Shown here piece after piece: positions 45,428 through 56,900 of a DNA stretch of 64,000 bases (position 1 is its first letter; each line of letters starts with the position of its first letter). The stretch comes from Astragalus membranaceus. Its lineage: Eukaryota; Streptophyta; Magnoliopsida; Fabales; Fabaceae. The stretch is taken from NCBI GenBank assembly GCA_039519185.1, contig CM076849.1:74519784-74583783 (forward strand), in the 5' to 3' direction. A model generated the notes under the pieces. That model had not been told where the DNA came from. It searched no databases and was given only the letters and a program-made list of their open reading frames with translations. The translations under genes and the position numbers were made by a program.

Positions 45428-48356
45428 ATCACCCCAACTTGGAAAATTTTGTCCTCAAAATCGATTATAACCTATACACCTTGTTGACACAAACTTCATC
45501 CGACAATCAACTACTCCGATCTTTTGATGGAAGCCACTAGTTGTTATGGACAAACGAAACACCTACAATCTGTTGAGAACACAAACTTATAGCTTAGGGT
45601 ATCTACACATTCGGCACTATCAAAGTCAGGAACACTGAAGGTTGCGGCTTAGCTGTAGCTTAGATTGAGAGAAAATGATGTGTATGAGAGGATTACTCGA
45701 AAACGAACCACGCGGAATCCGTAAGAAAAGTTTTCTTCTCTTCTCGAGTTACGCTTACATAAACGCTTGACTCATTTTAAAACAGCTTGACTCTCAGTCC
45801 ATAGGAATGTAGAAAAAGATTTTCCTCGCCACATGACCCGAGAAAACTCTCAAATAAATGTAAAATATTCCTCCATTAAATCTTTTTCCAAAACTTGAAA
45901 GTACCATCGCTTCACTTGTATAAAATTCTTTTCAATGGGGTTTTCAAATAATGGTACTTCGATAAATATGACTATAAGAAAAACGTTGATTCACCCCAAC
46001 TTATAAATGACCTTACTCGATGCACGACGTTTCCACAAAGCGGAATTTCATCCTCTGATTTTTAAAATTTACAAGTTCGAAAGTGAGAATAAAAGTGTTA
46101 CTTTGTTGGAATCAACTATTTGTGCGATCAAAATCTCACAAACTTCTATTATCGTGCTTGAGTTTGGCTCCGTTAAGATAAAATAATTGGGTTCGTTCGA
46201 GGAAGGGATCGGGAAAGACACTGAGTCGAAAGGAAAGCGGATATTTGGTTTTAATTTTTTTTCAAGCCGCTATTCTATTCGATCCAGTTAATTTCCTTTT
46301 AATTCCTTTCTCGAATTAGCCCGAGATAAAACTTCGAGGTTAAAACAAAGGCTTGCATTTCGCGATGAAAAATAGGCACGACTCAATTGTCTCAAGAGAC
46401 TACACAAAAGGTTATAAGGCTCACTATCAAGGACTCATGTGTTATACACTCACTGTCCAATCATTTAGTCTCAGACTGACACATGGTTCATCTTTAGACA
46501 TTCTTCCATCATACGGGTGTAGTAGGTGAAAAGGGAAAAGTACTACACATACCTAACTCGTCGGTTTCAGATAACTCTGAATTCAGCACGCACATACTTT
46601 ATTGGCGTCTAACCGATAGATTATTAGAATGGAGAAACTAGCCTTGATCCACCCGATGGATCAAGTCACAACAACTTACTGTTGATCTCAACTAATTCAA
46701 GATTAACGATTGGAGTTTCATTTCAGTAGCGGAAGCTTGACTACTATCACTGTCGCAAGGTGATTTCCTTAACGTGGCTTTTTCAGAATTTCTAAGTCAA
46801 CAACTTACCCAATTTCAGCTGTCTTCCTAGATCAACCAGGCTTGAACTTTGATACCTACCTTTCTTAGATCTTGATCACTCAGATCCAAAGGAGATGCGA
46901 ATTTCGATATTAGGAACCCTACTAGAATGACATAAGGTTTTCTTTAGAAGTTACGATTTAGTGTAATCCTAGGCAATCCTTGGTTTCTCGGTTAACTTCA
47001 GCGTAGCAATTATTCCCGGATTAGTTACGAAATTGGAACTGCGGTGGCACCAAGGGAGTTTTAAAAACAAAAAGTTATTTTGGAAATCAAACGAGCACAC
47101 CTTGAGTGTTTTCGTATTGATTTATAAAATTTCAAGTACATGTTATTTGGAATTTTCCTTGGCCCAACTTCTTTCCGAACTTCCGTAACTATTCAGATAT
47201 AATGATTACTATCATGTAAATCAATCAATTTTCAGAACGAGTTCTATCCCCATGACAACGTCAAGTTCGCCACTTAGGTGACCTTAAGCTCCTCACTTTT
47301 CCAATTTCTCGCACACAGGGAGGTTCACACTCCACGAATGCTTTAGAGTTTACGGTTCAGATTAAAAACAGAGGCACACTTCACAATACAATTGGAGGTA
47401 CGGCTCACAACCCATCCATCGGTGTAGATATTTTCGTTAGCTTTCCAACGCCTCTCGGAACATAAAAATCAGAGTTCCGGAGCAGGAGTTACGAACAAAA
47501 TGAGTCGGAAGACTAACGAAAATTTCTCACAGACCGCGATCGGGATGCTTCTAGCCAGCGGATTGAAATGAGGCCACTTCTACTGATTCCACATACTAAC
47601 CTACTTTGAAGGATTTGATTCACAATTCCTGATCGAGACTTAACCTGATCGGCACATTGTGATTCTGCTAGTCAATATAGACGATGGACTATCTTTGCTC
47701 GGTTGGCTTTATCACCTGTCACAGGGTGACTCCGAAGAAGAAGGATCAGGATTGATGCTTGGGATTATCCGAAAAGGACTTCCTTAACTGCTACCTAAAC
47801 TGGTATTGACTTATCTCAGAAGGTAAGATTTATGGTGAAATAATATTTCGATAACTGGTAGGCTGACTAAATAAAGGTTAGGATTCCGGGTGTTAACTAA
47901 TCTGATAGATTTCAGGACACTGACATTACTACTGCCCAATGGCTTCTTTTAACTTGTACTCTTGATAAGACCTACGACGTCTTCATGCCGCGACTCACTA
48001 GCCGCATCCGATTCATTTACTGAACAGCCGCCCACAGTTTCCTCGAACTATCGCGGATGCCCATTAGTGTTTCCAAATGTCATATGTAGCCCTCTGCTCC
48101 TGCTGCGCACTCTGATGGAACGAGAAGGTTGCGAATCCTATGGTGTAGGGTTTCGGACATTTTCGGGGCTGAGGCAACTAACTGTCATAATTTTCAGTAA
48201 TTTACATGAAACTTTGAGAGGATCCTGACTCAATACGTCACATAATATACTAAAAAGGTCTGACATATAATTGTATAAGTCCCTAGCTGACTCGACCTAA
48301 TACACTTGACCCGAAGGTCACTAAGTCTAACAAGGTCGAACCGCTCTGATACCTAA
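45428..48356 (-). mobile_element. Element D, internal region (no recognised coding)
   Basis: 2929 bases between the D LTRs. The minus-strand polypurine tract is at 45428-45441 (AAGTTGGGGTGAT) and the primer binding site at the right end. The end near the tract resembles C (GAGGACAAAATTTTCC versus GAGGACAAAATTC). I find no gag, protease, RT or integrase motif on either strand; the longest frame (47962-48228) is not recognised. D looks like a non-autonomous relative of C. Confidence 0.8.
48343..48354 (-). other. Primer binding site of D
   Basis: The minus strand reads AGGTATCAGAGC two bases from the LTR. It is the tRNA-Met-type site with one base changed. Confidence 0.85.
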
Positions 48357-49593
48357 TGTAACACCCCGGTATTTCTTTAACAAAGAAATACCTAAATATA
48401 CAATTTGGTTTACATCAGAGTATAAAAATTCATGTTCAGATATAAATCCTTACAAGAAACAGCGGAAACTATGAAATAACATTATACAAGTTCGAGTCAT
48501 AAGACCGAATACAGAGGCTACATCAAAAAAAATCTAAAACATGGATGGAAGATCACATCTCCAACTTCTCCTCGAGCCTGACAACTAACCGTGCCGCCTG
48601 CTATCCTTATATCCTGTTCTCTGTAAAAACAACAACAATGATTGGGTGAGACAACTTGTCTCAGTGAGTTCTACCATGCCCCCTCACTAACACTCGGTTC
48701 AATTATTAAACCTTTACAACATAAGTTGACAAACAATGTCCAGTGATTAAATCGAAACGCCGACCGTGCAAGAACCACTACTCCCGGCGAATCGTGTACT
48801 TGACTTAGCATAAACCGGCCGTGCAAGAACCACTAATCCCGGTAACCCACATTTGACCACGCCAAAACGTATACAGGGCCTAGGCAAGGGATCATTATTG
48901 CCAAGTGGCTTCAGTCTCAAGAGGGGGGGTGAATTGAGATTTAAAAACTTTTGATAACTTTCGAAAGCGTTTTTCCCCTTTTCAATGACTTAGATCAATT
49001 TTCGCACAGGTTAAATGGAAGCGAAGGAATTAGAAAATAAAGCAATAAAGCGGTAAAACAGTAAAGCAGGAAAGCAGTAAAGCACGCAGAGATTTATCCT
49101 GGTTCGGTCACCTCCTAGTGACCTACGTCCAATCCTCACACCCTTATGAGATTTTCCACTAACCAAACAACAAGGCTTACAGGTGCCTTGGAAAACCTCT
49201 ACAGACTCAGGCACTCTTCTACTAGGATACCCCACCTATAAAGAGCCCTCAAATCTATTACAACTATAATAAGAGATACCCCACCCCTGTTACAATCAGC
49301 TACCCCAGAAAGATACCCCACTTCCTAGTACAAACAGCTACCCTAGAGAGATACCCCACTCCCTAGTACAAATCACAACAATTAAACAGTAACAAACGTA
49401 AAGACAGAACTACCTCTAGAGTAGGCAGATAATACAACTTGAAGAACGCAACCCCAACTAACTCTTAGCGAAAGATCAGCTCTGACGGACCAGCGGTGCG
49501 AGAAGAGCAAAGAATAAAATGTAAAGAGTTTTTCTCAAAATGTGCTCTGATTTGTGAAATGGGTTGTGTGAGAAATGGAGGCTATGAGGCCTC

Positions 49594-49601
49594 TATTTAT
49601 A
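49594..49601 (-). promoter_or_regulatory. TATA box of the copia-like solo LTR
   Basis: Minus-strand TATAAATA followed by GAGGCCTC. The AATCGATT cluster begins about 45 bases upstream of it in the direction of transcription. Confidence 0.7.
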
Positions 49602-49642
49602 GGCTATGAAAAAATAAGGTTTACGTTAAAAAGGATGTAGGA

Positions 49643-50000
49643 ATCGATTCTTTGTTGAATTGCATTGGATCTAGGAATCGATTCTCTATTGACTTCTTTT
49701 AAGTAGGAATCGATTTTGCCTTACTTAGGAAATAGTAACAATCGATTCTTATGATTCAGGAGGGCTAGGAATCGATTATGTAGTTTAAAGGAAAAGGTTT
49801 GAAATCGATTTCATTTAAATAAGAAAGCAAGGAATCGATTATGTAGTTTAAAGAAATACTAGGAATCGATTCTTTACTTTTGAAAACAATTGTGAATCGA
49901 TTTATGCAATGAAAGCATATGGAGTGAAAATCGATTCTTCCTTTTCTGATTGGCCTGAAAATCGATTTTGATGTATGTATATGCAAGGTGATAATCGATT
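49643..50000. repeat. AATCGATT cluster in the copia-like solo LTR
   Basis: Twelve copies of the palindromic octamer AATCGATT in about 360 bases with irregular 20-45-base spacing. Flanks vary (GGAATCGATTCT, AAAATCGATTTT). Confidence 0.95.
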
Positions 50001-52698
50001 TTCATGTTTTTGAAGGTGCTTTTTATGTTTACGTAAGTATGCATGCATCTTTGAAAAACTTGTGAGTGTGTGTGACTTTGAGAGGCGAGTTGACCTTCGA
50101 AAGAGCTTACACTTTTTCCTAAGACACACCCAAACCCTAAGCACTACCCTTATATTTAAGGACTACCCTTAAACTTGAATCTTCAATTCTTGAGCTTGTT
50201 TGTCTAGGATTGTGACTTTGATGTTTTGTCACTTTCATTAACTTTGGCCATCAACTTTGGCTTTGTCTTTTTCATATTATCAACTTTAGCTTTTGTCTTT
50301 TTCATCATCAAAACCTCTTAACCACTTCATCATCAAAACTTAGCCTGCAACACAAGATATCTACAATCATGACTTCCCTCCCTAGTATGCTACTTGTCGA
50401 GTCGTCACCCAACGTGATACATAATAAAATATATATCGTGTCCGCATTGGACCGTCTCTTAAGTTCTAGATATTCTACAACCATAGTTGACTTATAACCC
50501 ATTTTGATGAATTCAAAGTTAGACATCCGGCATTATAATCACAGCATAACAATTGACATCCAGTTCAGTTGGTTTATTCAATACATGAACCCACACGCAT
50601 ACTAGCTTTCGGTTTTTCGATCAATTTGACTTAAACTTTAAGAAAACCTTTAACATATCAAACGACGTCGAAAAATTGCAAAAGACCACTTGTGGGAAAG
50701 ATACGGATGTCTAGTTTCTGAATAAACTTTTGGTTTTGAAAAATAATGAGCCAATTAGTACAGTTTTCAAAAATAGAGAGAGTGGTTCCTAGATTGGACA
50801 GAATCTGTCTCCTGAAATCCAGCACTTCTAAAATGACCAAAACTCAACCAATTAATCTGAATATTGAAACTAAACCATAGAATATTGTGTCTAGGTTTCA
50901 AAGAAATAAGAATCGTTCAAAAAGAAGTTCAATTGAGAGCACAATACCCAAAACACTGAACCTATACCGAGTTTAGCTTCAGAAATTTGACCTAACTTGG
51001 GATACTCATAGCTCGAGCTACACAATTTCAAATCCATACAAACCCGTGCCAAAATGACCAAAATTAAGTCTAGTGTCTAGAAAAACAAGCCCCATAATCT
51101 TTGGACTAACAGAAAGTTCCCAGTTTCAAAAATACAGTAGCTATGTCCAGAATGCTTCCAGAATATTACCCTATCTTGTGAAACTTATACTTTGAGCTAG
51201 ACTACTCAATTTTTGATGAAACCAGTGCCAAATTAAAGAGCCTTAAGTATAGTTTTCAAAAATGTATTACACATAATTCTTTCATTACCAAAACTCGCGC
51301 AACAGCCAAAATACTGAACACATATCCAGAACCTTTCCAACAGTGAAATCTCTTCATCAATTTTTCATATTTTTCAGCAAACAGCAATCATAACAATAAA
51401 TATCGAATCTAAAAATTCCTAAACATGAGTAAAACTCACTGGTATGACGAGTCCCCGAGAAGTCGCGTCCTCGCTCGAACAATCGAACCGTTAACCACTC
51501 GAACAATCCCCGTAATCACGAACACACTCCGACTGCCTCCGCAACTGAACTCAATGGGCCCCACTTGCACAAACAGAAATTCAATCAATAATTCATGCTA
51601 CTGAACTCCTTTCCGGTATATTGAACTGATGACTCTCGAGACTTTGACGAATCGAACCCAAACTCGACGAACAAACATTCCAGCTTTACTTCCATTTCCC
51701 AGTATCAGGATACCGATTTATAACTGGCATAACTAGGTCAATGCGTGACCAAAACTCCTCAAATCAGTACCCATTGTGAAGAGAATTTTGTCTAGATTCT
51801 GATGGAGGAATTTCCAGACGCATGCAGCCAATATTCAGAGAGTTATCGCGAATACAATGGGACTGGTCCAGTATAGTGGCTGATTCCTAATCGAAACCTG
51901 AGGACACAATATCTCCCTCATTTCCAAATGAAATACGACGGTTCTTGTGCTCATATTGAAGAATTTTGTGTCTAGTTTCCAGAGGAACAAAAATCATGAA
52001 CAGAAGAGTTGAATACAGGGAGATACGATGAAAATACTGAAGGTAGGTCATACGGGTTTCACCCAGAATTCTTGATTATCATGATTCATCAACCTCAAAT
52101 ACTTGTAACCGCGAATTTGTGCTTCAATCTTCCGTACCCGTAGTTCTACAACCTTCAGACACTTCCCAATCCACAATGTAGGCTCAGAATCACTTCCCTA
52201 CACTACTACAAAATGTGCTTTAAAAAGCACTAATTTGAATCGGTTATTTGGATAACCGATTCAAAATGTGGACGCGGTGGTAAATTTGCAATTAAATGGA
52301 AGTGTGACAGATTTTTTTAGACATTGTTGCACCCCGAAAAATCCCGGTTTGGGTTTCTCAATGTACAACGTGGAATAATTTTGGAGCCGCCACCAATATT
52401 TTAATTTTAAGACCAAAACATTGAAAAAAGGTCTTTTGGACAAGGCGGGTGGTCTTTGAAAACTAGAGATATAGGTTCGGGGGTCGATTACGTGCGAGGA
52501 AGGTGTTAGCACCGCGCACATCCTTTCTACCGAAAGGGAACCTCTAATTAAATGTGTGGTTTTAATGTTTGATTTGAAAAATACCTAGATTTGCCTATTT
52601 ATTTCTTATTTGGAGATGAATGGGAAAACTTTAATGAAAATATTATTTTTGGTGAGAAAAGGGGGGGAAAAAGGGGTTTTTAGAAAAAAAGTGCTTGA

Positions 52699-52757
52699 CG
52701 GGACATGGCCCGCTCCTACGTATCTCCCGGTGCGATGGAGAATTCAAAGCTACGTAG
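52699..52757. repeat. Module X1 (double hairpin) in E left LTR
   Basis: Hairpin 1 is CGGG-ACATGG-CCCG (52699-52712). Hairpin 2 has an outer stem CTACGTA (52716-52722) with TACGTAG (52751-52757) and an apical stem TCTCC (52723-52727) with GGAGA (52737-52741). The right LTR copy is 8669 bases downstream. Confidence 0.9.
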
Positions 52758-52827
52758 TTCTTGGTTCTTTTTGAAAATAATTGTTTGAAAACTTATTGTG
52801 AAAATGATTTTTATTTGTTATGCTTGA

Positions 52828-52886
52828 CGGGATGTGACCCGCTCCTACGTATCTCCCGGTGCGATGGAGAATTCAAAGCTACGTAG
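52828..52886. repeat. Module X2 in E left LTR
   Basis: Hairpin 1 is CGGG-ATGTGA-CCCG. Hairpin 2 has the same outer CTACGTA/TACGTAG and apical TCTCC/GGAGA stems as X1. Confidence 0.9.
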
Positions 52887-52957
52887 TTCTTGGGTAGAAA
52901 ATGTTTGTGTGTTGGTGTTTTTTAATATAGGGGTTTTAGAACAATGTGATCTGTGTT

Positions 52958-53043
52958 GAAGGACCACTGGGGGTCTGAAGGACCACTGGGGGTCTGAAGG
53001 GCCGCTGGGGGCTGAAGGAGCACTGGGGCTCGGAAGGACCACA
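52958..53043. repeat. 19-bp mini-hairpin array in E left LTR
   Basis: Units GACC-ACTGGG-GGTC, a GGCC variant and GAGC-ACTGGG-GCTC, each with a TGAAG-type spacer and a 19-base period. Related to the longer internal array at 55282-55440. Confidence 0.88.
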
Positions 53044-53186
53044 GTTCACTTATCCTAAAACGATGGTTAACCCGGCCGTACGACCGACTTAATCCCCTAT
53101 TTTGAAAATAGTATTTTTTTGATTTTTGAAATGAAAGAGATGTGTTTGTATTTTTTAATTTGTAAATTGTTTACTTTTGCGCTTGA

Positions 53187-53242
53187 CAGGGGCGTGGCCC
53201 TGCTCCTACGTATCTCTGGGTGGAGAATCAAAGGCGACGTAG
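53187..53242. repeat. Module X3 in E left LTR
   Basis: Hairpin 1 is CAGGG-GCGTGG-CCCTG. The apical stem is TCTC/GAGA in this LTR and TCTCC/GGAGA in the right LTR. The outer stem is CTACGT with ACGTAG. Confidence 0.88.
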
Positions 53243-53320
53243 TTCTAAGTTCTTTTTGAAAAGTTTTTGTTTTTTATCTTTTTTAGTGAGTTTTTTTGAA
53301 ATAGGACGAGCATTAGCAAA

Positions 53321-53583
53321 TGATTAAACTAGCAGAGGCTATGATGAATCACTACTAAATACTCAAAAAAGAGAGAGTTGTACCGCTAGTCAAACGAACA
53401 AAGGTTCTGATGGACTATTGATAACAACTCGTTTTTATTATCTTTTTGAAAGTGATTTTCGAAAAAGATTGATTTGCACAATGATCAAACTAACAAAGGT
53501 TATGATGGACCATCGTTTATTATTCTTATGAGAAAAAGACATTGTCGCCAATAGCTAAACGAACAGAGGCTCTGATGAGCTGT
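53321..53583. repeat. Module Y, four copies in E left LTR
   Basis: Copies at 53321-53351, 53386-53416, 53481-53513 and 53551-53583 share the order stem1-AAAC-stem2-A(A/G)AG-stem2'-TGATG-stem1'. Stem 2 is TAGC/GCTA, GAAC/GTTC, TAAC/GTTA and GAAC/GCTC (one mismatch). Stem 1 is TGATT/AATCA, TAGTC/GACTA, ATGATC/GACCAT (one mismatch) and ATAGCT/AGCTGT (one G-U). Right LTR copies start at 61990. Confidence 0.9.
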
Positions 53584-53678
53584 TAGCAACAATGGGTTGG
53601 AAAATGATTCTTTTTGTTTGTTTTTATGAAAACAATTTGTTTATGGGGATGAAAAGAATTTTTATTTGTTGCGCTTGA

Positions 53679-53730
53679 CGAGAACGTGGCTCGCTCCTAC
53701 GTATCCCGAACGGGAATCAAAGCGACGTAG
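53679..53730. repeat. Module X4 in E left LTR
   Basis: Hairpin 1 is CGAG-AACGTGG-CTCG. The apical stem is TCCCG-AA-CGGGA. The outer stem is CTACGT/ACGTAG. Both stems are changed from X1 with pairing kept. Confidence 0.9.
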
Positions 53731-54206
53731 TTCTGAAAAAGAATGTTTTTTTTTTTTGAAAAGGTTTGAAAGGAGAGGTTGAATCATCTGAGACCATCTT
53801 CACCACTTAGAAAATGATGCACTAGGCATAAGTGGGAATCATGTGGTTCATCATCAACAAGGACACTACAGCTAAATTAAATCACATAGGGCAATTTTGG
53901 CATGGATCAGAATGATTGAATTTTAACAAATATAAAAACAGAAATACCTCTGATGAAGGCAGATATTACAGATCTGAAGAACAAAAATGAAGCGGAGAAC
54001 TGGAAAATGAGATTTGCGAGAGTTGTCTTCCCAGATCTTGTGAAAATGTTTCTGGAGCAATTCTTCTCAGATCTTGTGAAAAAATGTGTGTAGCAACTCT
54101 TCTCTCTGATCTTGTGAGCTGTGTCTGTTTTTCTGACCTCGTGAAGTCTCCTCCTCTGCTCTGATCTCGTCAAAAAGTCCTCCCCCCAAATGATTTTGAA
54201 GCTGCC

Positions 54207-54214
54207 TATTTATA
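54207..54214 (-). promoter_or_regulatory. TATA box of E left LTR
   Basis: Minus-strand TATAAATA followed by GGCAGC. The equivalent in the right (5') LTR is 62876-62883, which would drive the element transcript. Confidence 0.75.
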
Positions 54215-54252
54215 GGCGTAGAATTTTTTAAAAAACATTTATTGCAAGGATG

Positions 54253-54737
54253 AATCGATTGTTTGAGCCTTTGGAAATATGTAGGAATCGATTCTTTACC
54301 TTTGAAAATAATAAAGAATCGATTCTTGGTTCCTTTGAAAACAACAGGAATCGATTTTCAGGACCTTTTGCATAGGTGAAAATCGATTCTTGCTTTAGTT
54401 AAAATAGTGGGAATCGATTCTTGAGCCTTTGGAGATAATAAAGAATCGATTCTTGGCTCCTTTGAAAACAAGAGGAATCGATTTTCAGGACCTTCTTCAT
54501 AGGTGAAAATCGATTCTTGCTTTAGTTAACACAATGAGGAATCGATTCATGGCCTATGGAAGAGCCTGAAAATCGATTTCCAGGCCTATGCAAGAAGAGG
54601 GAAATCGATTTTCAGGACATCCTAAATAGGTAAAAATCGATTCTTCACTTAGTTACAACAATTAGGAATCGATTCAGGGCCTATGGAAGAGCCTGAAAAT
54701 CGATTTCAAGGCCTATGCAATATACTATAAATCGATT
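54253..54737. repeat. AATCGATT cluster in E left LTR
   Basis: Sixteen copies of AATCGATT in about 485 bases, plus one decayed copy (ATCAATT) just beyond. It lies directly upstream of the TATA box in transcription order. The right LTR copy is at 62922-63406. Confidence 0.95.
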
Positions 54738-55044
54738 CTTGGCCTTTGGAACAAAATAGAAATCAATTCTCGCTTTCCACAAAATGCTTTTAGGTCTTTG
54801 CCCTGCATAAAATATTTTCCAAAGCTTGCCATGCATGCATAACATATTTTTCAAAAACCCTAATTTGATGCATGAGGCCTATTGCAAAAATTGTTTTTAG
54901 AGACCCTTGTGAGAATTGACCAAAATGCCCTTTTTGACTCTAACTTCTCAAAATGTGCATTCTAACTCTAAAAATGATGCATAATTTATTTTTGTGTGGA
55001 AAATTAGGGTTTTGACCTAAGCCGGACAAAATTGGGGTATGACA

Positions 55045-55058
55045 GCTGCCCCTCTTTA
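55045..55058 (-). other. Polypurine tract of E
   Basis: Minus-strand TAAAGAGGGGCAGC directly precedes the LTR start TGTCATACC. Confidence 0.88.
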
Positions 55059-55281
55059 TCTGAATTTTAACGAGGAATATGAATTGGCCGAAACATATTC
55101 CAAGGCAAAATGAAGATAAAGAATTCAGAAATTATACCGATTTTGTCCACTTGGGGAAACCCGAATTTTCCTCTTTTCTTTTTCTATTTTTGAATAGGTG
55201 GGTTTTGAGAACAAACGGGGAACGGTTAACACTTGGCGCATTAACTGAGAGAGAAAATGATGGGCCACTCGGGATCTGAAG

Positions 55282-55440
55282 GAGCACTAAGGCTCTGAAG
55301 GACCACTCAGGGTCTGAAGGAGCACTAAGGCTCTGAAGGACCGCTCAGGGTCTGAAGGAGCACTAAGGCTCTGAAGGACCACTCGGGGTCTGGAAGGCTG
55401 CCTAGGCCTTAATTGAAGGACCATCGTGGTCTGAAGGAGC
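55282..55440. repeat. 19-bp mini-hairpin array, E internal
   Basis: Alternating units GAGC-ACTAAG-GCTC and GACC-(A/G)CTC(A/G)G-GGTC with TGAAG spacers, then GACC-ATCGT-GGTC. Exact 19-base steps hold in the left part (55282, 55301, 55320 and on). The variable stem base changes on both sides. Confidence 0.9.
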
Positions 55441-55473
55441 GCTACTAGCTATGGTACTAGTAAAACGGTCTGA

Positions 55474-56057
55474 GGGGGCCTTTCGAGCGGCCAATCAACA
55501 TCAGGTCCGGAACTGATTTGATCAATGGATTTACGCTATGCCTTAGGCTGACACAACTAATCCGAAGGACTTGACGAAGTCTGATGGATCCATTGCGTGC
55601 TCGTACACAATGTTGTGATCTGTGGAAGGAGTTCACTAACTCGGTGGGAGTTCACTAACTCTGTGGGAGTTCACTAACTCTGTGTTTGAGGGAGTTTACT
55701 AACTCAGGGTTGATGGAGTTTACTAACTCGGGGTCTGGAAGGCTGCCTAAAACCTTTTAACGGACTCTTGTCGAGTCCGAGCTCTGGGGGGGGGGGGGGG
55801 GTGGCCTTTTCGAGCGACCGATCAACATCAGGTCCGGAACTGATTTGATCAATGGATTTACGCTATGCCTTAGGCTGACACAACTAATCCGAAGGACTTG
55901 ACGAAGTCTGATGGATCCATTGCGTGCTCGTACACAATGTTGTGATCTGTGGAAGGAGTTCACTAACTCGGTGGGAGTTCACTAACTCTGTGGGAGTTCA
56001 CTAACTCTGTGTTGAGGGAGTTTACTAACTCAGGGTTGATGGAGTTTACTAACTCGG
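55474..56057. repeat. 327-bp tandem duplication with GAGTT/AACTC hairpins
   Basis: Two copies of a 327-base unit. Each has five hairpins of type GAGTT-(C/T)ACT-AACTC; the first three are 19 bases apart (55629, 55648, 55667; second set from 55956). A run of 16 G lies at the junction (55786-55801), where assembly errors are possible. Confidence 0.9.
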
Positions 56058-56544
56058 GGTTGATGATTTTCTAAAAATGAGATTTTTGGGATTCTCTGGT
56101 CCGAAGTAACTTTTCTCTTGGATGGTGCATGAAATGCGTGCACTTGGATGTTTGGGGTGCACATGAATGCAATGATTGACTTTGGTGGGATGCCTTTTCT
56201 GTTTGATTTTTCTCTTCTTTTCCTTTTGTTATTCTTTCGCTCTTCTGAGATGCGAATTTGAAGGCGTAATGTACTGTTTGATGCCATGATATGAGAATGA
56301 TGAATGATGTGAAAATGTTGTGTTCTTTTATGTTCCGTCTTCTGTGATTTTCTTCTCTCCTTTCTTATTTGCCCCCTTTTTTTTTTCTTTTTTTCTATGG
56401 AATGCAGATATCTATGTAAATGGAGTATGAATGTATGTTATGCACAGTGTATGTGATGTGATGATTTCAATGGAATGATGGATGCTATGAGATGCTATTT
56501 TTGATTTTCTTCCTTTTTATTTTGGTTAAGGATCAACACTTCAA

Positions 56545-56900
56545 GTGCCTACAAGGTAAACATCCTAATCCCCAAGGATTAAGGTGAGCACCAAAGCCTT
56601 ACAAGATAACAACCTAATCCCTAAGGGTTAAGGCGAGCCCTAAAGCCCTACAAGATAACAACCTAATCCCTAAGGATCCAGGCGAGCACTAAAGCCCTAC
56701 AAGATAACAACCTAATTCCTAAGGATCCAGGCGAGCACTAAAGCCCTACAAGCAACAACCTAATCCCTAAGGGTTAAGGCGAGCCCTAAAGCCCTACAAG
56801 ATAACAGCCTAATCCCTAAGGATCCAGGCGAGCACTAAAGCCTTACAAGCAACAACCTAATCCCTAAGGGTTAAGGCGAGCCCTAAAGCCCTACAAGCGG
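56545..56900. repeat. Tandem repeat of about 60 bp, E internal
   Basis: Six to seven units with ACAACCTAATCCCTAAG, then GGTTAAGGCGAG or GATCCAGGCGAG, then CACTAAAGCC or CCCTAAAGCC. Two spacer versions alternate. Confidence 0.9.

Larger units (their letters stand above)
48896..50365 (-). mobile_element. Copia-like (SIRE-type?) solo LTR in D
   Basis: A 1470-base insertion with the target duplication ATCAT (48891-48895, 50366-50370). On the minus strand it starts TGTAGATATC and ends GGCAATA, so the terminal CA has become TA. Its TTGCAGGCTAAG and TTTTGATGATGA start resembles Ty1/copia SIRE/Maximus LTRs from memory. It has a minus-strand TATAAATA at 49594-49601 and a 12-copy AATCGATT cluster (49643-50000) upstream of it. 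No primer binding site or internal region is present. Confidence 0.75.
48357..52200 (-). mobile_element. Element D, right (5') LTR, interrupted and cut
   Basis: Matches the left LTR from its start to the point equivalent to about 44708. It is interrupted at 48896-50365 by a copia-like solo LTR and cut at 52200 by the CACTA end. Its last ~720 bases must lie beyond the CACTA. Many substitutions relative to the left LTR show that D is older than C2, B and E. Confidence 0.92.
52325..55044 (-). mobile_element. E element, left (3') LTR
   Basis: A 2720-base LTR. In transcription order (right to left) it has an AATCGATT-rich U3, TATAAATA at 54207-54214, a leader with GATCTTGTGA repeats (54030-54175), then structured modules X4, Yd-Ya, X3, a 19-base hairpin array, X2 and X1. 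The frame at 53907-54173 is only the translated leader repeat. Confidence 0.95.

Noticed and set aside
47962..48228. 88-codon plus-strand frame in D internal region
   Set aside because: Opposite to the element's strand, no recognised motif and no second copy to support it.
53321..53583. Module Y as a C/D-box small nucleolar RNA (TGATG resembles box C)
   Set aside because: E is transcribed from the other strand, no matching D box lies opposite, and the constant partner is AAAC, not a kink-turn.
53907..54173. 88-codon frame duplicated at 62576-62842
   Set aside because: It is the E LTR leader with repeated GATCTTGTGA. Present twice only because it is in both LTRs.
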